A DNA stretch of 64,000 nucleotides, taken from assembly GCF_026967795.1 (NCBI RefSeq), contig NZ_JAPVBH010000005.1:310771-374770 (forward strand), read 5' to 3'. A program made the position numbers and the translations under genes. The DNA is from Modestobacter sp. VKM Ac-2986 (GTDB lineage Bacteria; Actinomycetota; Actinomycetes; Mycobacteriales; Geodermatophilaceae). This document shows positions 26,957 to 34,131 of this stretch, piece after piece. The notes beneath the pieces are model-generated. The model made no database searches and was not told where the DNA came from. It saw only the letters and a list, made by a program, of their open reading frames with translations. Each line of letters starts with the position of its first letter. Position 1 is the first letter of the stretch.

Positions 26957-27541
26957 ATGACGCGCCCGCTGTCCGCCGCGGCCAGACTCGACCTCGACGA
27001 CCAGCGGTGCACGCCGGTCCCCGAGCCTGGAGCCGCGACCACCGTGATCACCCTCGTCCGGCCGCCCGTGGAGGGGCCGCGCCAGACCGCCCCCGCACCG
27101 GGCCGGCCCGGCGGGGGAGTGGCGCGGCTGCTCCGCCGCGAGGACGGGATCGGGCAGTTCCTGCGCTTCGTGGCCGTCGGCGGCACCTCGATGCTGCTCT
27201 ACGGGGTCGTCCTCCTGCTGTTGCAGGACCTCGGCACGCAGCCGGCCAACCTGGCCGGGTCGGTGGCCTCGACCGTGCTGGCCAACGAGCTGCACCGGCG
27301 GCTCACCTTCTCCGCCGGTGGGCGCGTCAGCCGGCTCGCCGCCCAGCTCCAGGGCGGCGGCATGGCCGCGGCCGGTGCCGCCCTCACCGCGCTCGTCCTC
27401 GCCTGGGCGGACGCCGTCGCCGGCGACACGGGGGCGGCGACCCAGCTGCTGCTGGTCACCGCCGTCACCGGACTGGTCGGCCTGGGCCGCTTCGTCGGGC
27501 TGCGCTGGGCCTTCGCCGAGCGCACGCCCTGCGCCGCCTGA
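26957..27541 (+). CDS. GtrA family membrane protein
   Basis: 194 aa. A Pro-rich cytoplasmic stretch of about 70 residues precedes a four-helix GtrA domain: FLRFVAVGGTSMLLYGVVLL, then NLAGSVASTVLANELHRRLTF (the family's N-x-x-x-N/W-x-F region), then two more helices (MAAAGAALTALVLAWA; LLLVTAVTGLVGLGRFVGLR). GtrA proteins are thought to flip or present polyprenyl-linked sugars. The gene lies alone between tRNA-Arg and a convergent TetR gene. The long N-terminal extension is unusual; a later start was not chosen because no RBS or start precedes TM1 closely. Confidence 0.85.
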   Translation: MTRPLSAAARLDLDDQRCTPVPEPGAATTVITLVRPPVEGPRQTAPAPGRPGGGVARLLRREDGIGQFLRFVAVGGTSMLLYGVVLLLLQDLGTQPANLAGSVASTVLANELHRRLTFSAGGRVSRLAAQLQGGGMAAAGAALTALVLAWADAVAGDTGAATQLLLVTAVTGLVGLGRFVGLRWAFAERTPCAA

Positions 27542-27566
27542 CCGTCCGTCCCGGGCTCCTGCCGAG

Positions 27567-28145
27567 TCAGCCCAGCGAGGCGGTCGCGGTGCGCAGCTCC
27601 TCCAGGGCGGCCAGCGCGTGCTGGGCCAGCCCGGTGCCGTCGTCGCGGTCGGTGGCCGCCCACCGGGCGTAGCCGCGCTTGAACGCCAGCACCCCCAGCT
27701 CGGCGGCGAGGTGCGCGGTCGGGTCGGCCACGCCCCGGGCGACCAGCGCGGCGGTCATCGCGGCGGCCATCCCGACGCTCTTGAGCGCATCCCGCTCCTG
27801 GAGCTCGGTGCTGGCGGCGACGGCGGCGTGGATGCGGGGACCGAGCTCGCGGTTGGCCGGCCCCATCTCGCTCGAGGCCCGCTCGAGTCCGGCCGCCACG
27901 GCCTGCACCGGGGTGGCGTCGGCGGGCGCCTCGGTGATCCCGTCGGCGAGCAGCCGGCTCAGCGTCTCCTGGCCGGCGACCAGCAGCTCGCGCTTGTCGG
28001 AGAAGTGCCGGAAGAAGGTGCTGCGGGTGACCCCGGCGCGTTCGGCGATCTGCGCGACCGTGGTCGCGTCGTAGCCCTGCTCGGTGAAGAGGTCGACGGC
28101 CGCGACGACGAGCCGCTGCGTCGCGCCCGGTTCCCATCGCCCCAT
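27567..28145 (-). CDS. TetR family transcriptional regulator
   Basis: 192 aa. The N-terminal HTH is canonical: RLVVAAVDLFTEQGYDATTVAQIAERAGVTRSTFFRHFSDKRELL. The ligand-binding part (residues 60-192) is not assignable. Divergent from an epimerase with two near-identical 20-bp operators in the 84-bp gap, so it is probably an autorepressor that also controls the epimerase. Confidence 0.94.
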   Translation of the reverse strand: MGRWEPGATQRLVVAAVDLFTEQGYDATTVAQIAERAGVTRSTFFRHFSDKRELLVAGQETLSRLLADGITEAPADATPVQAVAAGLERASSEMGPANRELGPRIHAAVAASTELQERDALKSVGMAAAMTAALVARGVADPTAHLAAELGVLAFKRGYARWAATDRDDGTGLAQHALAALEELRTATASLG

Positions 28146-28159
28146 GCCCCCAGCCTAGC

Positions 28160-28179
28160 GATGGGACAGGTGTCCCATC
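28160..28179. promoter_or_regulatory. TetR operator 1
   Basis: GATGGGACAGGTGTCCCATC: perfect 9-bp arms GATGGGACA/TGTCCCATC around a GG centre. It lies 14 bp from the TetR start. Centre-to-centre distance to operator 2 is 32 bp, close to three helix turns. Confidence 0.8.
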
Positions 28180-28191
28180 ACTGTGTACGGT

Positions 28192-28211
28192 GACGGGACA
28201 CCTGTCCCATC
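28192..28211. promoter_or_regulatory. TetR operator 2
   Basis: GACGGGACACCTGTCCCATC: same arms as operator 1 with one change and the centre in the opposite sense (CC). It lies 18 bp before the epimerase ATG, so binding would block the promoter, probably around TGTGTACGGT (28182-28191) between the two sites. Confidence 0.8.
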
Positions 28212-28229
28212 ACTCGTCTGGAGCACCCC

Positions 28230-29111
28230 ATGCGCGTCCTCGTCACCGGCGGCACCGGCACCATCGGCTCCGCCGTCGTCACCGAGCTGCTGGCCCACGG
28301 CCACACCGTGCTCGGGCTGGCCCGATCCGAGCGCTCCGCGCAGACCCTCGAGGCCGCCGGCGCCCGGACGCTGCGCGGCGGGCTGGCCGACCTCGACGTC
28401 CTGCGGGCCGGCGCGGCGCAGTCCGACGGCGTGGTCTCCCTGGCCTTCGGCCGCGACTACGGGACGCCGGAGGCCGTGGCCGCGAGCATCGTCGAGGAGA
28501 GCGCCGCCATGGCCGTGCTGGGGGAGGAGCTCGTCGGCAGCGGCCGCCCGCTCGTCGCCGTCTCCGGCACGCCGTGGATCCCGGGCCGCGCGTCCACCGA
28601 GGCCGACCCGCTGCCCACCGAGGGCCCGGTCGCCGGGCGGGCGGTGTCGGTCGCGGCGCTGCTGGCCCTGGCCTCCCGTGGGGTGCGCAGCGCCGCGGTG
28701 CGGATGCCGCGCACGGTCCACGACCGCGGCACCGGCGGGTTCGCCGGCCTGCTGACCGACATGGCCCGCGCCGCCGGGGTGTCCGGGTACCCCGGTGACG
28801 GCACCCAGCGCTGGCCGGCCGTGCACGCGCGGGACGCCGCCGTCCTGTTCCGGCTGGTCCTGGAGTCCGCGCCGGCCGGGACGGCGTGGCACGCCGTCGC
28901 CGACGAGGGCGACGCGGTGCGCGACATCGCGACCGTCATCGGACGCCGGCTGGGGCTGCCGGTGGAGTCCCGGCCGGTCGAGGAGTTCGGCCCGTTCGGG
29001 CCGGTCTTCGCGATGGACCAGCCGGCCTCGAGCGCGCACACCCGCGAGGTGCTCGGCTGGCAGCCCACCCACCCGGGCCTGCTCGCCGACCTCGAGCAGC
29101 TCCGGCCCTGA
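28230..29111 (+). CDS. NAD(P)-dependent epimerase/dehydratase-like (atypical SDR)
   Basis: 293 aa. The nucleotide-binding VLVTGGTGTIGSAVVTELLAHG is at the N-terminus, followed by Arg33 (LARSERSA), which suggests NADP(H). No classical YxxxK is seen; the region around GRAVSVAALLALASRG replaces it, as in atypical SDRs. The end (REVLGWQPTHPGLLADLEQL) is typical of extended SDRs. ATG at 28230, GGAG 6 nt upstream. Controlled by the divergent TetR through two operators. The inducer and substrate are probably the same or related compounds (inference). Confidence 0.85.
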   Translation: MRVLVTGGTGTIGSAVVTELLAHGHTVLGLARSERSAQTLEAAGARTLRGGLADLDVLRAGAAQSDGVVSLAFGRDYGTPEAVAASIVEESAAMAVLGEELVGSGRPLVAVSGTPWIPGRASTEADPLPTEGPVAGRAVSVAALLALASRGVRSAAVRMPRTVHDRGTGGFAGLLTDMARAAGVSGYPGDGTQRWPAVHARDAAVLFRLVLESAPAGTAWHAVADEGDAVRDIATVIGRRLGLPVESRPVEEFGPFGPVFAMDQPASSAHTREVLGWQPTHPGLLADLEQLRP

Positions 29112-29116
29112 CCACC

Positions 29117-29155
29117 CGTCGGCGGCCCGGTCCCGCTGGGGCCGGGCCGTCGACG
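29117..29155 (+). terminator. Hairpin terminator of the epimerase gene
   Basis: Arms CGTCGGCGGCCCGG and CCGGGCCGTCGACG pair with a single mismatch around TCCCGCTGGGG. It starts 6 bp after the epimerase stop and ends 12 bp before the next ATG. Confidence 0.6.
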
Positions 29156-29166
29156 ACACTGGGGGC

Positions 29167-29586
29167 ATGGCAGCTCCCTCCGCCGACCGGGCACCCCGAC
29201 CCCTGACCGGCACCGAGCGCGCACTGCTCGACGCGCTGCTCGCCCACGACTTCACCGGCGCCGGCGTGCTCCGCGCCCAGCTGGACACCGCGACGGCGAC
29301 CCCGGGCTGCACCTGCGGCTGCGGCACGATCGACCTGCACGTCCCCGGCACCGCCCCCAACGCCGGGGTCGCCGGCCCCGCGCCCGTCGAGGGCACGGTG
29401 CACGGTCCCGACGGCCGGCCCACCGGCGGCGTCCTGCTCTTCGTCGAGGACGGCCGGCTGGCCCGCCTCGACGTCACCTCCCACGGCGACCCGCTGCCGG
29501 TGCCGGACCCCGCCGACGTCACCTGGGGCGACACGGCCTGGGCCCGCCCGGACACCGTCCGCCGCCCGGCGCGCTACCGCCGCTGA
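29167..29586 (+). CDS. Conserved hypothetical protein with CTCGC motif
   Basis: 139 aa, soluble. The start TGTERALLDALLAHDFTGAGVLRAQLD is helical; a Cys cluster CTCGCGTIDLHV follows at about residues 43-54, then a beta-rich part ending GDPLPVPDPADVTW. I recognise this layout from small actinobacterial proteins of unknown function. The paired Cys could bind metal. Start ATG 29167. The neighbour 39 bp downstream is another small Cys protein. Confidence 0.7.
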   Translation: MAAPSADRAPRPLTGTERALLDALLAHDFTGAGVLRAQLDTATATPGCTCGCGTIDLHVPGTAPNAGVAGPAPVEGTVHGPDGRPTGGVLLFVEDGRLARLDVTSHGDPLPVPDPADVTWGDTAWARPDTVRRPARYRR

Positions 29587-29624
29587 GGTGGGTGACCGGC
29601 CCGGTCCCGGGTACCGGCCGCCCC

Positions 29625-29921
29625 ATGGCACTGCGCAGCTCGGCGGTCGCGTCCGCCGACCAGTGGGTCGACCCCGACGACGGCGTCCGCTACCCGGCCG
29701 GTGAGGTGCACGGCTGGGTGCAAGGGCACAACGAGACGGTCTGCGGGCTGTCCCTGTCCAGGTCCGGGCTGACCCGGTTCCCGCACGTGAGCTGGGCCGA
29801 CGTGCAGCCCGAGTCCGGGCGGCACGCGGAGGGCGTGCAGGCCGTCTGCCGCCGGTGCGCGGCCGGCCTGGGAGCACGCCGTGACCAGCGGCGCTGGACC
29901 CGTACGGACCCGCGACCCTGA
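29625..29921 (+). CDS. Small conserved hypothetical protein with Cys pair
   Basis: 98 aa from ATG 29625. The conserved core HGWVQGHNETVCGLSLSRSGLTRFPHVSW, then QAVCRRCAAGL, gives one single and one CxxC cysteine site, suggesting metal binding. Similar proteins occur widely in this group of actinobacteria; function unknown. It probably shares transcription with the preceding gene. The N-terminal 20 residues are less conserved-looking. Confidence 0.65.
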   Translation: MALRSSAVASADQWVDPDDGVRYPAGEVHGWVQGHNETVCGLSLSRSGLTRFPHVSWADVQPESGRHAEGVQAVCRRCAAGLGARRDQRRWTRTDPRP

Positions 29922-30020
29922 GCTGACCTGGACCGTTCCTGAGAAAAGTCCTCAAGGACCCCGTTCACCCGGTCGATCTACTGGTTGTCAGCAGTCACCG
30001 AACGTGAGCGGAGTCCCACA

Positions 30021-30764
30021 GTGTCCACCCCCCTGGTCAGCGCCAGCCGCAGCGTCACCCGCGTGCTCATCCTCGCCGACGCTCCGGTCCTGCGCCGCGG
30101 CCTGATCGGCATGGTCAACGAGACCGCCGGTCTGCAGGCGGTCGGCACCCCCGGGGAGCCCCGCCGGGGGCTGACGCTGGCCGAGACCGCCCACCCCGAC
30201 GCCGTGATCGTCGAGCTGGGCACCGGCCGGGCCGCCACCCTCAACGCCTGCCGCGACCTGCGCCGCCGCTTCCCGCAGGTCGCCATCGTGGCGCTGGCCA
30301 CCTCCGAGGACCCCGGTGTGGTCAACGAGGCGCTGGCCGCCGGCGTCCGCGGCTACCTGCTCATGAACACCTCGCCCACGCTCCTGGGCTGGGCCGTGCT
30401 GGCCGCCCGCGCCGGGCGCACCGTCGTCGACCCGCAGATCCGCCGCGGCGAGGGCCACACCGAGCCGGTCTCCCGCGAGCTCACCCTCGAGGTGCCGCTG
30501 ACCCGCCGCGAGTCCGACGTCCTCGACGAGCTCATCCAGGGCCAGTCCAACCGGGTGATCGGCAAGAACCTGTTCATCTCCGAGGACACCGTGAAGTCCC
30601 ACGTCAAGGCCATCCTGCGCAAGCTCGGTGCCCGCGACCGGGCGCACGCGGTCTCCCTCGTGCTGTCGGCCCGCAACCCCGCCGCCTGCACCTGCGGCGT
30701 CCACGCCCTCACCGGCACCCCCGCTCCGGTCCCCGCGCCCGCCGCCACGCCGGCCGACGTCTGA
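30021..30764 (+). CDS. LuxR-type regulator with degenerate receiver domain
   Basis: 247 aa from GTG 30021. The receiver fold (residues 14-130) keeps VLILADAPVLRRGL, but the phosphoacceptor position is Glu65 (DAVIVELGTG), only one of the acidic-pocket residues is left, and the conserved Lys is Met115 (GYLLMNTS). The C-terminal LuxR HTH is intact: PLTRRESDVLDELIQGQSNR, then SEDTVKSHVKAILRKLGARD. Such receivers usually work without phosphorylation, by dimer state or ligand. A Pro/Ala-rich tail (PAPVPAPAATPADV) follows. No histidine kinase is adjacent, consistent with an orphan regulator. Targets unknown. Confidence 0.85.
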   Translation: MSTPLVSASRSVTRVLILADAPVLRRGLIGMVNETAGLQAVGTPGEPRRGLTLAETAHPDAVIVELGTGRAATLNACRDLRRRFPQVAIVALATSEDPGVVNEALAAGVRGYLLMNTSPTLLGWAVLAARAGRTVVDPQIRRGEGHTEPVSRELTLEVPLTRRESDVLDELIQGQSNRVIGKNLFISEDTVKSHVKAILRKLGARDRAHAVSLVLSARNPAACTCGVHALTGTPAPVPAPAATPADV

Positions 30765-30809
30765 CCCCGACGGTCGCCCTGTGCCCCGCGCACGGGGCGA
30801 CCGTCGGGG
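30765..30809 (+). terminator. Hairpin terminator of the LuxR gene
   Basis: Begins at the base after the TGA. Perfect 15-bp stem CCCCGACGGTCGCCC / GGGCGACCGTCGGGG with a loop of 15 nt that can itself pair (CCCCGCGCACGGGG). No U-tract. Confidence 0.75.
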
Positions 30810-30850
30810 ACCGACGGGCCGCGGACCCCGACCGGGGTTAGGTTGCCCCG

Positions 30851-31663
30851 GTGCCGAATGACACCGGTGCCCCGCAGCGGGTCTTCGTGGTCGGGTGCCC
30901 GCGCTCGGGCACGACGCTCCTGCAGTCCTTCCTCGCCGCGCACGGGTGCGTCCACTCCTTCCCGGAGACGCACTTCTTCTACCGGCTGCCCGCCGCCGCG
31001 ACCGCCCCGGTGGGCCCGGACCTGCTCGCCGACCTCCCGCAGGTCGCCGGCTTCCTCGGCCGGCCCGACACCGACTGGCCGCCGCAGCCCACCGTCGGCG
31101 CCGCCGTCGACACCTTCCTGGCCACCGCCGACGCGGTGACCGCAGCCGCGGGTGCCACCGCCTGGGTCGAGAAGACCCCGGCCAACCTCTACGCCATCGA
31201 CCTCGTCGAGGCCCTCGTCCCCGGTGCCCGCTTCGTGCACATCGTGCGGGACGGCGCCGACGTGGTCACCAGCCTGTGCGCCAACGCCGCCGGCTGGGGG
31301 AGCACGTACACCGTCGACCAGGCGCTGGACCTGTGGAGCGAGTGCGTGGCCATCAGCGAGTCCCACCGTGGCCGCCCCGGCCACCACCTCCTCGGCTACG
31401 CCGACCTCGCCCAGCACCCCGAGCCGACCCTACGGTCGGTCTGCGCGGCGGTCGGGCTGGACTACGACCCGGCGATGGTGGCCGGCCGCGCCGAGGCCGC
31501 CCGCGGGTTGATCAAGGACTTCGAGGTCTGGAAGGGCCCGAACCTCGGGCCGCTGGAGTACGCCCCGCGCGCCCGGTTCGCCGAGGCCTTCGACGCCCCG
31601 ACCCGCGCCCACATCGAGCAGCGGGTGGCTGCGGTGGCACTGCCGGGAACCGCTCACCGCTGA
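30851..31663 (+). CDS. Sulfotransferase family protein
   Basis: 270 aa. PAPS-binding 5'-PSB loop VFVVGCPRSGTTLLQSFLA at the N-terminus, WVEKTPANLYAIDLV in the substrate region, and the 3'-PB motif ARFVHIVRDGADVVTSLC. Predicted cytosolic transfer of sulphate from PAPS to a hydroxyl or amine; the acceptor is unknown. Single gene, followed by a GCCCCC-AGGA-GGGGGC hairpin. The next operon concerns cell-surface glycan, but 665 bp and a terminator separate them. Confidence 0.9.
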   Translation: MPNDTGAPQRVFVVGCPRSGTTLLQSFLAAHGCVHSFPETHFFYRLPAAATAPVGPDLLADLPQVAGFLGRPDTDWPPQPTVGAAVDTFLATADAVTAAAGATAWVEKTPANLYAIDLVEALVPGARFVHIVRDGADVVTSLCANAAGWGSTYTVDQALDLWSECVAISESHRGRPGHHLLGYADLAQHPEPTLRSVCAAVGLDYDPAMVAGRAEAARGLIKDFEVWKGPNLGPLEYAPRARFAEAFDAPTRAHIEQRVAAVALPGTAHR

Positions 31664-31730
31664 GCCGGCGCGGCAGGGTCGCCCGCCCGCCGCCATCCTG
31701 CTCCGCGCACGCCTGTGCGGGCCGCTGGTC

Positions 31731-31746
31731 GCCCCCAGGAGGGGGC
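31731..31746 (+). terminator. Short hairpin after sulfotransferase
   Basis: GCCCCC-AGGA-GGGGGC, perfect 6-bp GC stem, 68 bp after the stop codon. Confidence 0.5.
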
Positions 31747-32053
31747 CCGGTGTGGCCGCGACGGTCGATGTCCGGAGCGGTCGATCCCGCACGCGGACGT
31801 CGGCCTCATGACGCGGGTGATGCGGTCCATCACGCAGAGCCACGACTAGCCGTCACGGGTCGCCGGAGTTGTGGCGTAGCCCTCTCATCAGCCGGTTTAC
31901 GACGTAATCGTCGCCGGTAACCCTCGATGCAACGCCTCGTGAACGCGGGGTGGACACGACGACGCAGAGATCCGAATGGTCCTCACCGACACCTCGCGGT
32001 GCACGGAGAACCCGGTCGCCAGACCGTTCGGGGAGCGAGTGGCGAGACCGCCG

Positions 32054-32149
32054 TCCGGCCAGCCCGTCCAGGGCCGGAACAGGAGAGACGTGCAGAACTG
32101 CTGAGACCAGCCCTGCTGGTCCCCGGCACGTCGGACGCAGCGAGGCGTC
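32054..32149 (+). promoter_or_regulatory. Structured 5' leader of the cslA operon
   Basis: Consecutive perfect stems: TCCGGCC/GGCCGGA (32054-32078); an outer stem GACGTGC (32087-32093) with GCACGTC (32126-32132) enclosing the hairpin GACCAGC-CCT-GCTGGTC (32105-32121); and GACGC/GCGTC (32134-32149). A further hairpin TCCGCCG/CGGCGGA (32285-32303) lies about 25 bp before the ATG near the GAGGGG ribosome site. It does not match any riboswitch consensus I know. An RNA-based control element is plausible but untested. Confidence 0.45.
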
Positions 32150-32328
32150 GGGTGTCGCCCCCTCCCCCTTGCTGAGCCCGTCCGCTCGTCCCCTCGACGG
32201 CGGCCTGCTCACCACCCCACTGGTTGACGCGCGCGCGTCCCGGTGTCGATCGATGGGTTCTCCGCATGACTCCGACCACGTCCCTCCGCCGCCTGTCGGC
32301 GGAGCGCCAGCAGCCGAGGGGTTGCTGA

Positions 32329-34131
32329 ATGGGCGCCTCCCTGTTCACCGACCGCGCGCTCCAGCCGCGGCCCGACTACCCCTACGAGGAGTTCAGCGAG
32401 CTGGCCGGGCCGATGCAGGCGCCGCCGTCCGACTCCCGCGTCAGGTTCCAGCTCGTCACCCGCGGCGCGGCCCGCGTCCGGGCCTGGCTCCTGGTGGCCG
32501 CCGCCCTCGTCTTCGAGCTGCTCTTCCTGGTCTGGCTGCTCAAGCCCTCGCACTACCCGGAGTTCGCCGGCGACTGGCGCTCCTGGCTGGCGGTGGGGCT
32601 CATCGCCAGCGTGGGCATCATCGAGGCGCTGCGACTGCTCAACGTCTTCACCCTCGCCACGGCCACCCTCAACGCCCGCGACCCGATCCCGATGACCCCG
32701 GTCACCGGCCAGCGGATCGCCTTCCTGACCACCATCGTGCCGGGCAAGGAGCCGCTGGAGATGGTCCGGCGGACGATGGAGGCCGCGCTGCAGGTGCGGT
32801 ACGAGGGGACGCTGGACGTCTGGTTGCTCGACGAGGGTGACGACCCGGACGTGCGGGCCATGTGCACCGAGCTCGGGGTCCGGCACTTCACCCGGCGCGG
32901 CATCGAGCAGTGGAACCAGAGCACCGGCCGCAACAAGGCCAAGACCAAGCACGGGAACTACAACGCCTGGTTGGACGCCCACGGCGACGGCTACGACTTC
33001 TGGGTCTCCGTCGACTGCGACCACGTGCCACTGCCCAACTTCGCCGAGCGGCTGATGGGCTACTTCCACGACCCCGACGTCGCGTTCGTGGTCGGCCCGC
33101 AGGTCTACGGCAACTCGGAGGAGTTCATCACCCGGGCCGCGGAGTCCCAGCAGTACCTGTTCCACAGCGTGCTGCAGCGGGCCGGGAACCGGTCGACCAG
33201 CGCGATGTTCGTCGGCACCAACAACGCCGTGCGCATCTCCGCGCTCCAGGCCATCGGCGGGCTGCAGGACTCCATCACCGAGGACGCCGCCACGTCCATC
33301 GTCTGGCACTCCAGCCGCAACCCGGAGACCGGCGCGATCTGGAAGTCGGTCTACACCCCCGACGTCCTGGCCGTCGGCGAGGGCCCGAGCACCTGGCGGG
33401 ACTTCCTGGTCCAGCAGGGTCGCTGGGCCCGCGGCACCGACGAGGTCGTGCTGCGCGTGTTCTGGAAGGTCGCCGGCAAGCTGTCCTTCCGGCGGCGGCT
33501 GCACTACGGCCTGCTGATGTCCTACTACCCGTCGGCGGCGATCAGCTGGGTGCTGGGGGTGACCAACCTGGCCGCCTACCTGCTCACCGGCGTCGCCGGT
33601 GTCCTGGTCGCCGCGCAGCTGTGGCTGATGCTCTACGTCAACGCCGCCGTGATGCAGGTCGGCATCTACATCTGGAACCGCAGGCACAACGTCAGCCCGC
33701 ACGAGGAGGAGGGCTCCTCCGGCGTCAGCGGGATGTTCCTGTCGGTCATGTCGACGCCCATGTACGTCAGCGCGCTGTGGGCCGCCGTGCGCAACCGCGA
33801 CATCACCTTCGCCGTCACCCCCAAGGGCGCGGCCAGCCCGGATCGGCTGAGCACCTTCGCCAAGCACCTGCGTTGGGCGGCAGTGCTGCTGGTCGCCCTC
33901 GCGCTGTCGGTGCCGCTGCAGAACTCGCACGTGGCCATCCGCAGCTGGGCGCTCGCCAGCGCCGCGGTCTGCCTCATCCCGCCCGTCATGTGGGCCGTCG
34001 GGCTGCTGCTCGACCGGCTCCGCCGCCGTCCCGAGGTGCACGAGCCCAACGTCGTCGCGGTGCTGCCGCCCGACGTCGGCTCCTCCGAGCTCGTCTCCAC
34101 CGGCACCGTGTCCCGAGAGGACCCCCGATGA
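32329..34131 (+). CDS. cslA: Cellulose synthase-like glycosyltransferase
   Basis: 600 aa, GT2 family. Two N-terminal helices (residues about 53-72 and 86-106) precede the catalytic domain: Asp168 (LLDEGDD), the DxD-type VDCDH (Asp229, Asp231), TED at 317-319 (SITEDAATS) and the processive QQGRW motif (362-366). C-terminal helices follow. Closest in layout to Streptomyces CslA, which polymerises a beta-glucan at hyphal tips together with GlxA. No PilZ domain is seen. The stop overlaps the glxA ATG by 4 bp. ATG 32329 is preceded by GAGGGG and a structured leader. Confidence 0.92.
   Translation: MGASLFTDRALQPRPDYPYEEFSELAGPMQAPPSDSRVRFQLVTRGAARVRAWLLVAAALVFELLFLVWLLKPSHYPEFAGDWRSWLAVGLIASVGIIEALRLLNVFTLATATLNARDPIPMTPVTGQRIAFLTTIVPGKEPLEMVRRTMEAALQVRYEGTLDVWLLDEGDDPDVRAMCTELGVRHFTRRGIEQWNQSTGRNKAKTKHGNYNAWLDAHGDGYDFWVSVDCDHVPLPNFAERLMGYFHDPDVAFVVGPQVYGNSEEFITRAAESQQYLFHSVLQRAGNRSTSAMFVGTNNAVRISALQAIGGLQDSITEDAATSIVWHSSRNPETGAIWKSVYTPDVLAVGEGPSTWRDFLVQQGRWARGTDEVVLRVFWKVAGKLSFRRRLHYGLLMSYYPSAAISWVLGVTNLAAYLLTGVAGVLVAAQLWLMLYVNAAVMQVGIYIWNRRHNVSPHEEEGSSGVSGMFLSVMSTPMYVSALWAAVRNRDITFAVTPKGAASPDRLSTFAKHLRWAAVLLVALALSVPLQNSHVAIRSWALASAAVCLIPPVMWAVGLLLDRLRRRPEVHEPNVVAVLPPDVGSSELVSTGTVSREDPR

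Larger units (their letters stand above)
31664..32328. other. 665-bp gene-free region upstream of cslA
   Basis: No credible coding region. It holds a hairpin (31731-31746) that ends the sulfotransferase transcript, an AT-richer part at 31895-31925 with GGTTTACGACGTAATCGTCG, where TTACGACGTAA is a perfect odd palindrome and the -35/-10 of cslA may lie, and then a run of stems at 32054-32149 and 32285-32303. Its length and structure suggest complex control of the glycan operon. Confidence 0.6.

Noticed and set aside
31808-31849. 13-codon frame MTRVMRSITQSHD as a leader peptide
   Set aside because: No ribosome binding site and no regulatory codon pattern; expected by chance.
32054-32149. Known riboswitch (c-di-GMP, c-di-AMP, cobalamin)
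   Set aside because: Stems are present but none of the conserved core sequences of these classes could be found.
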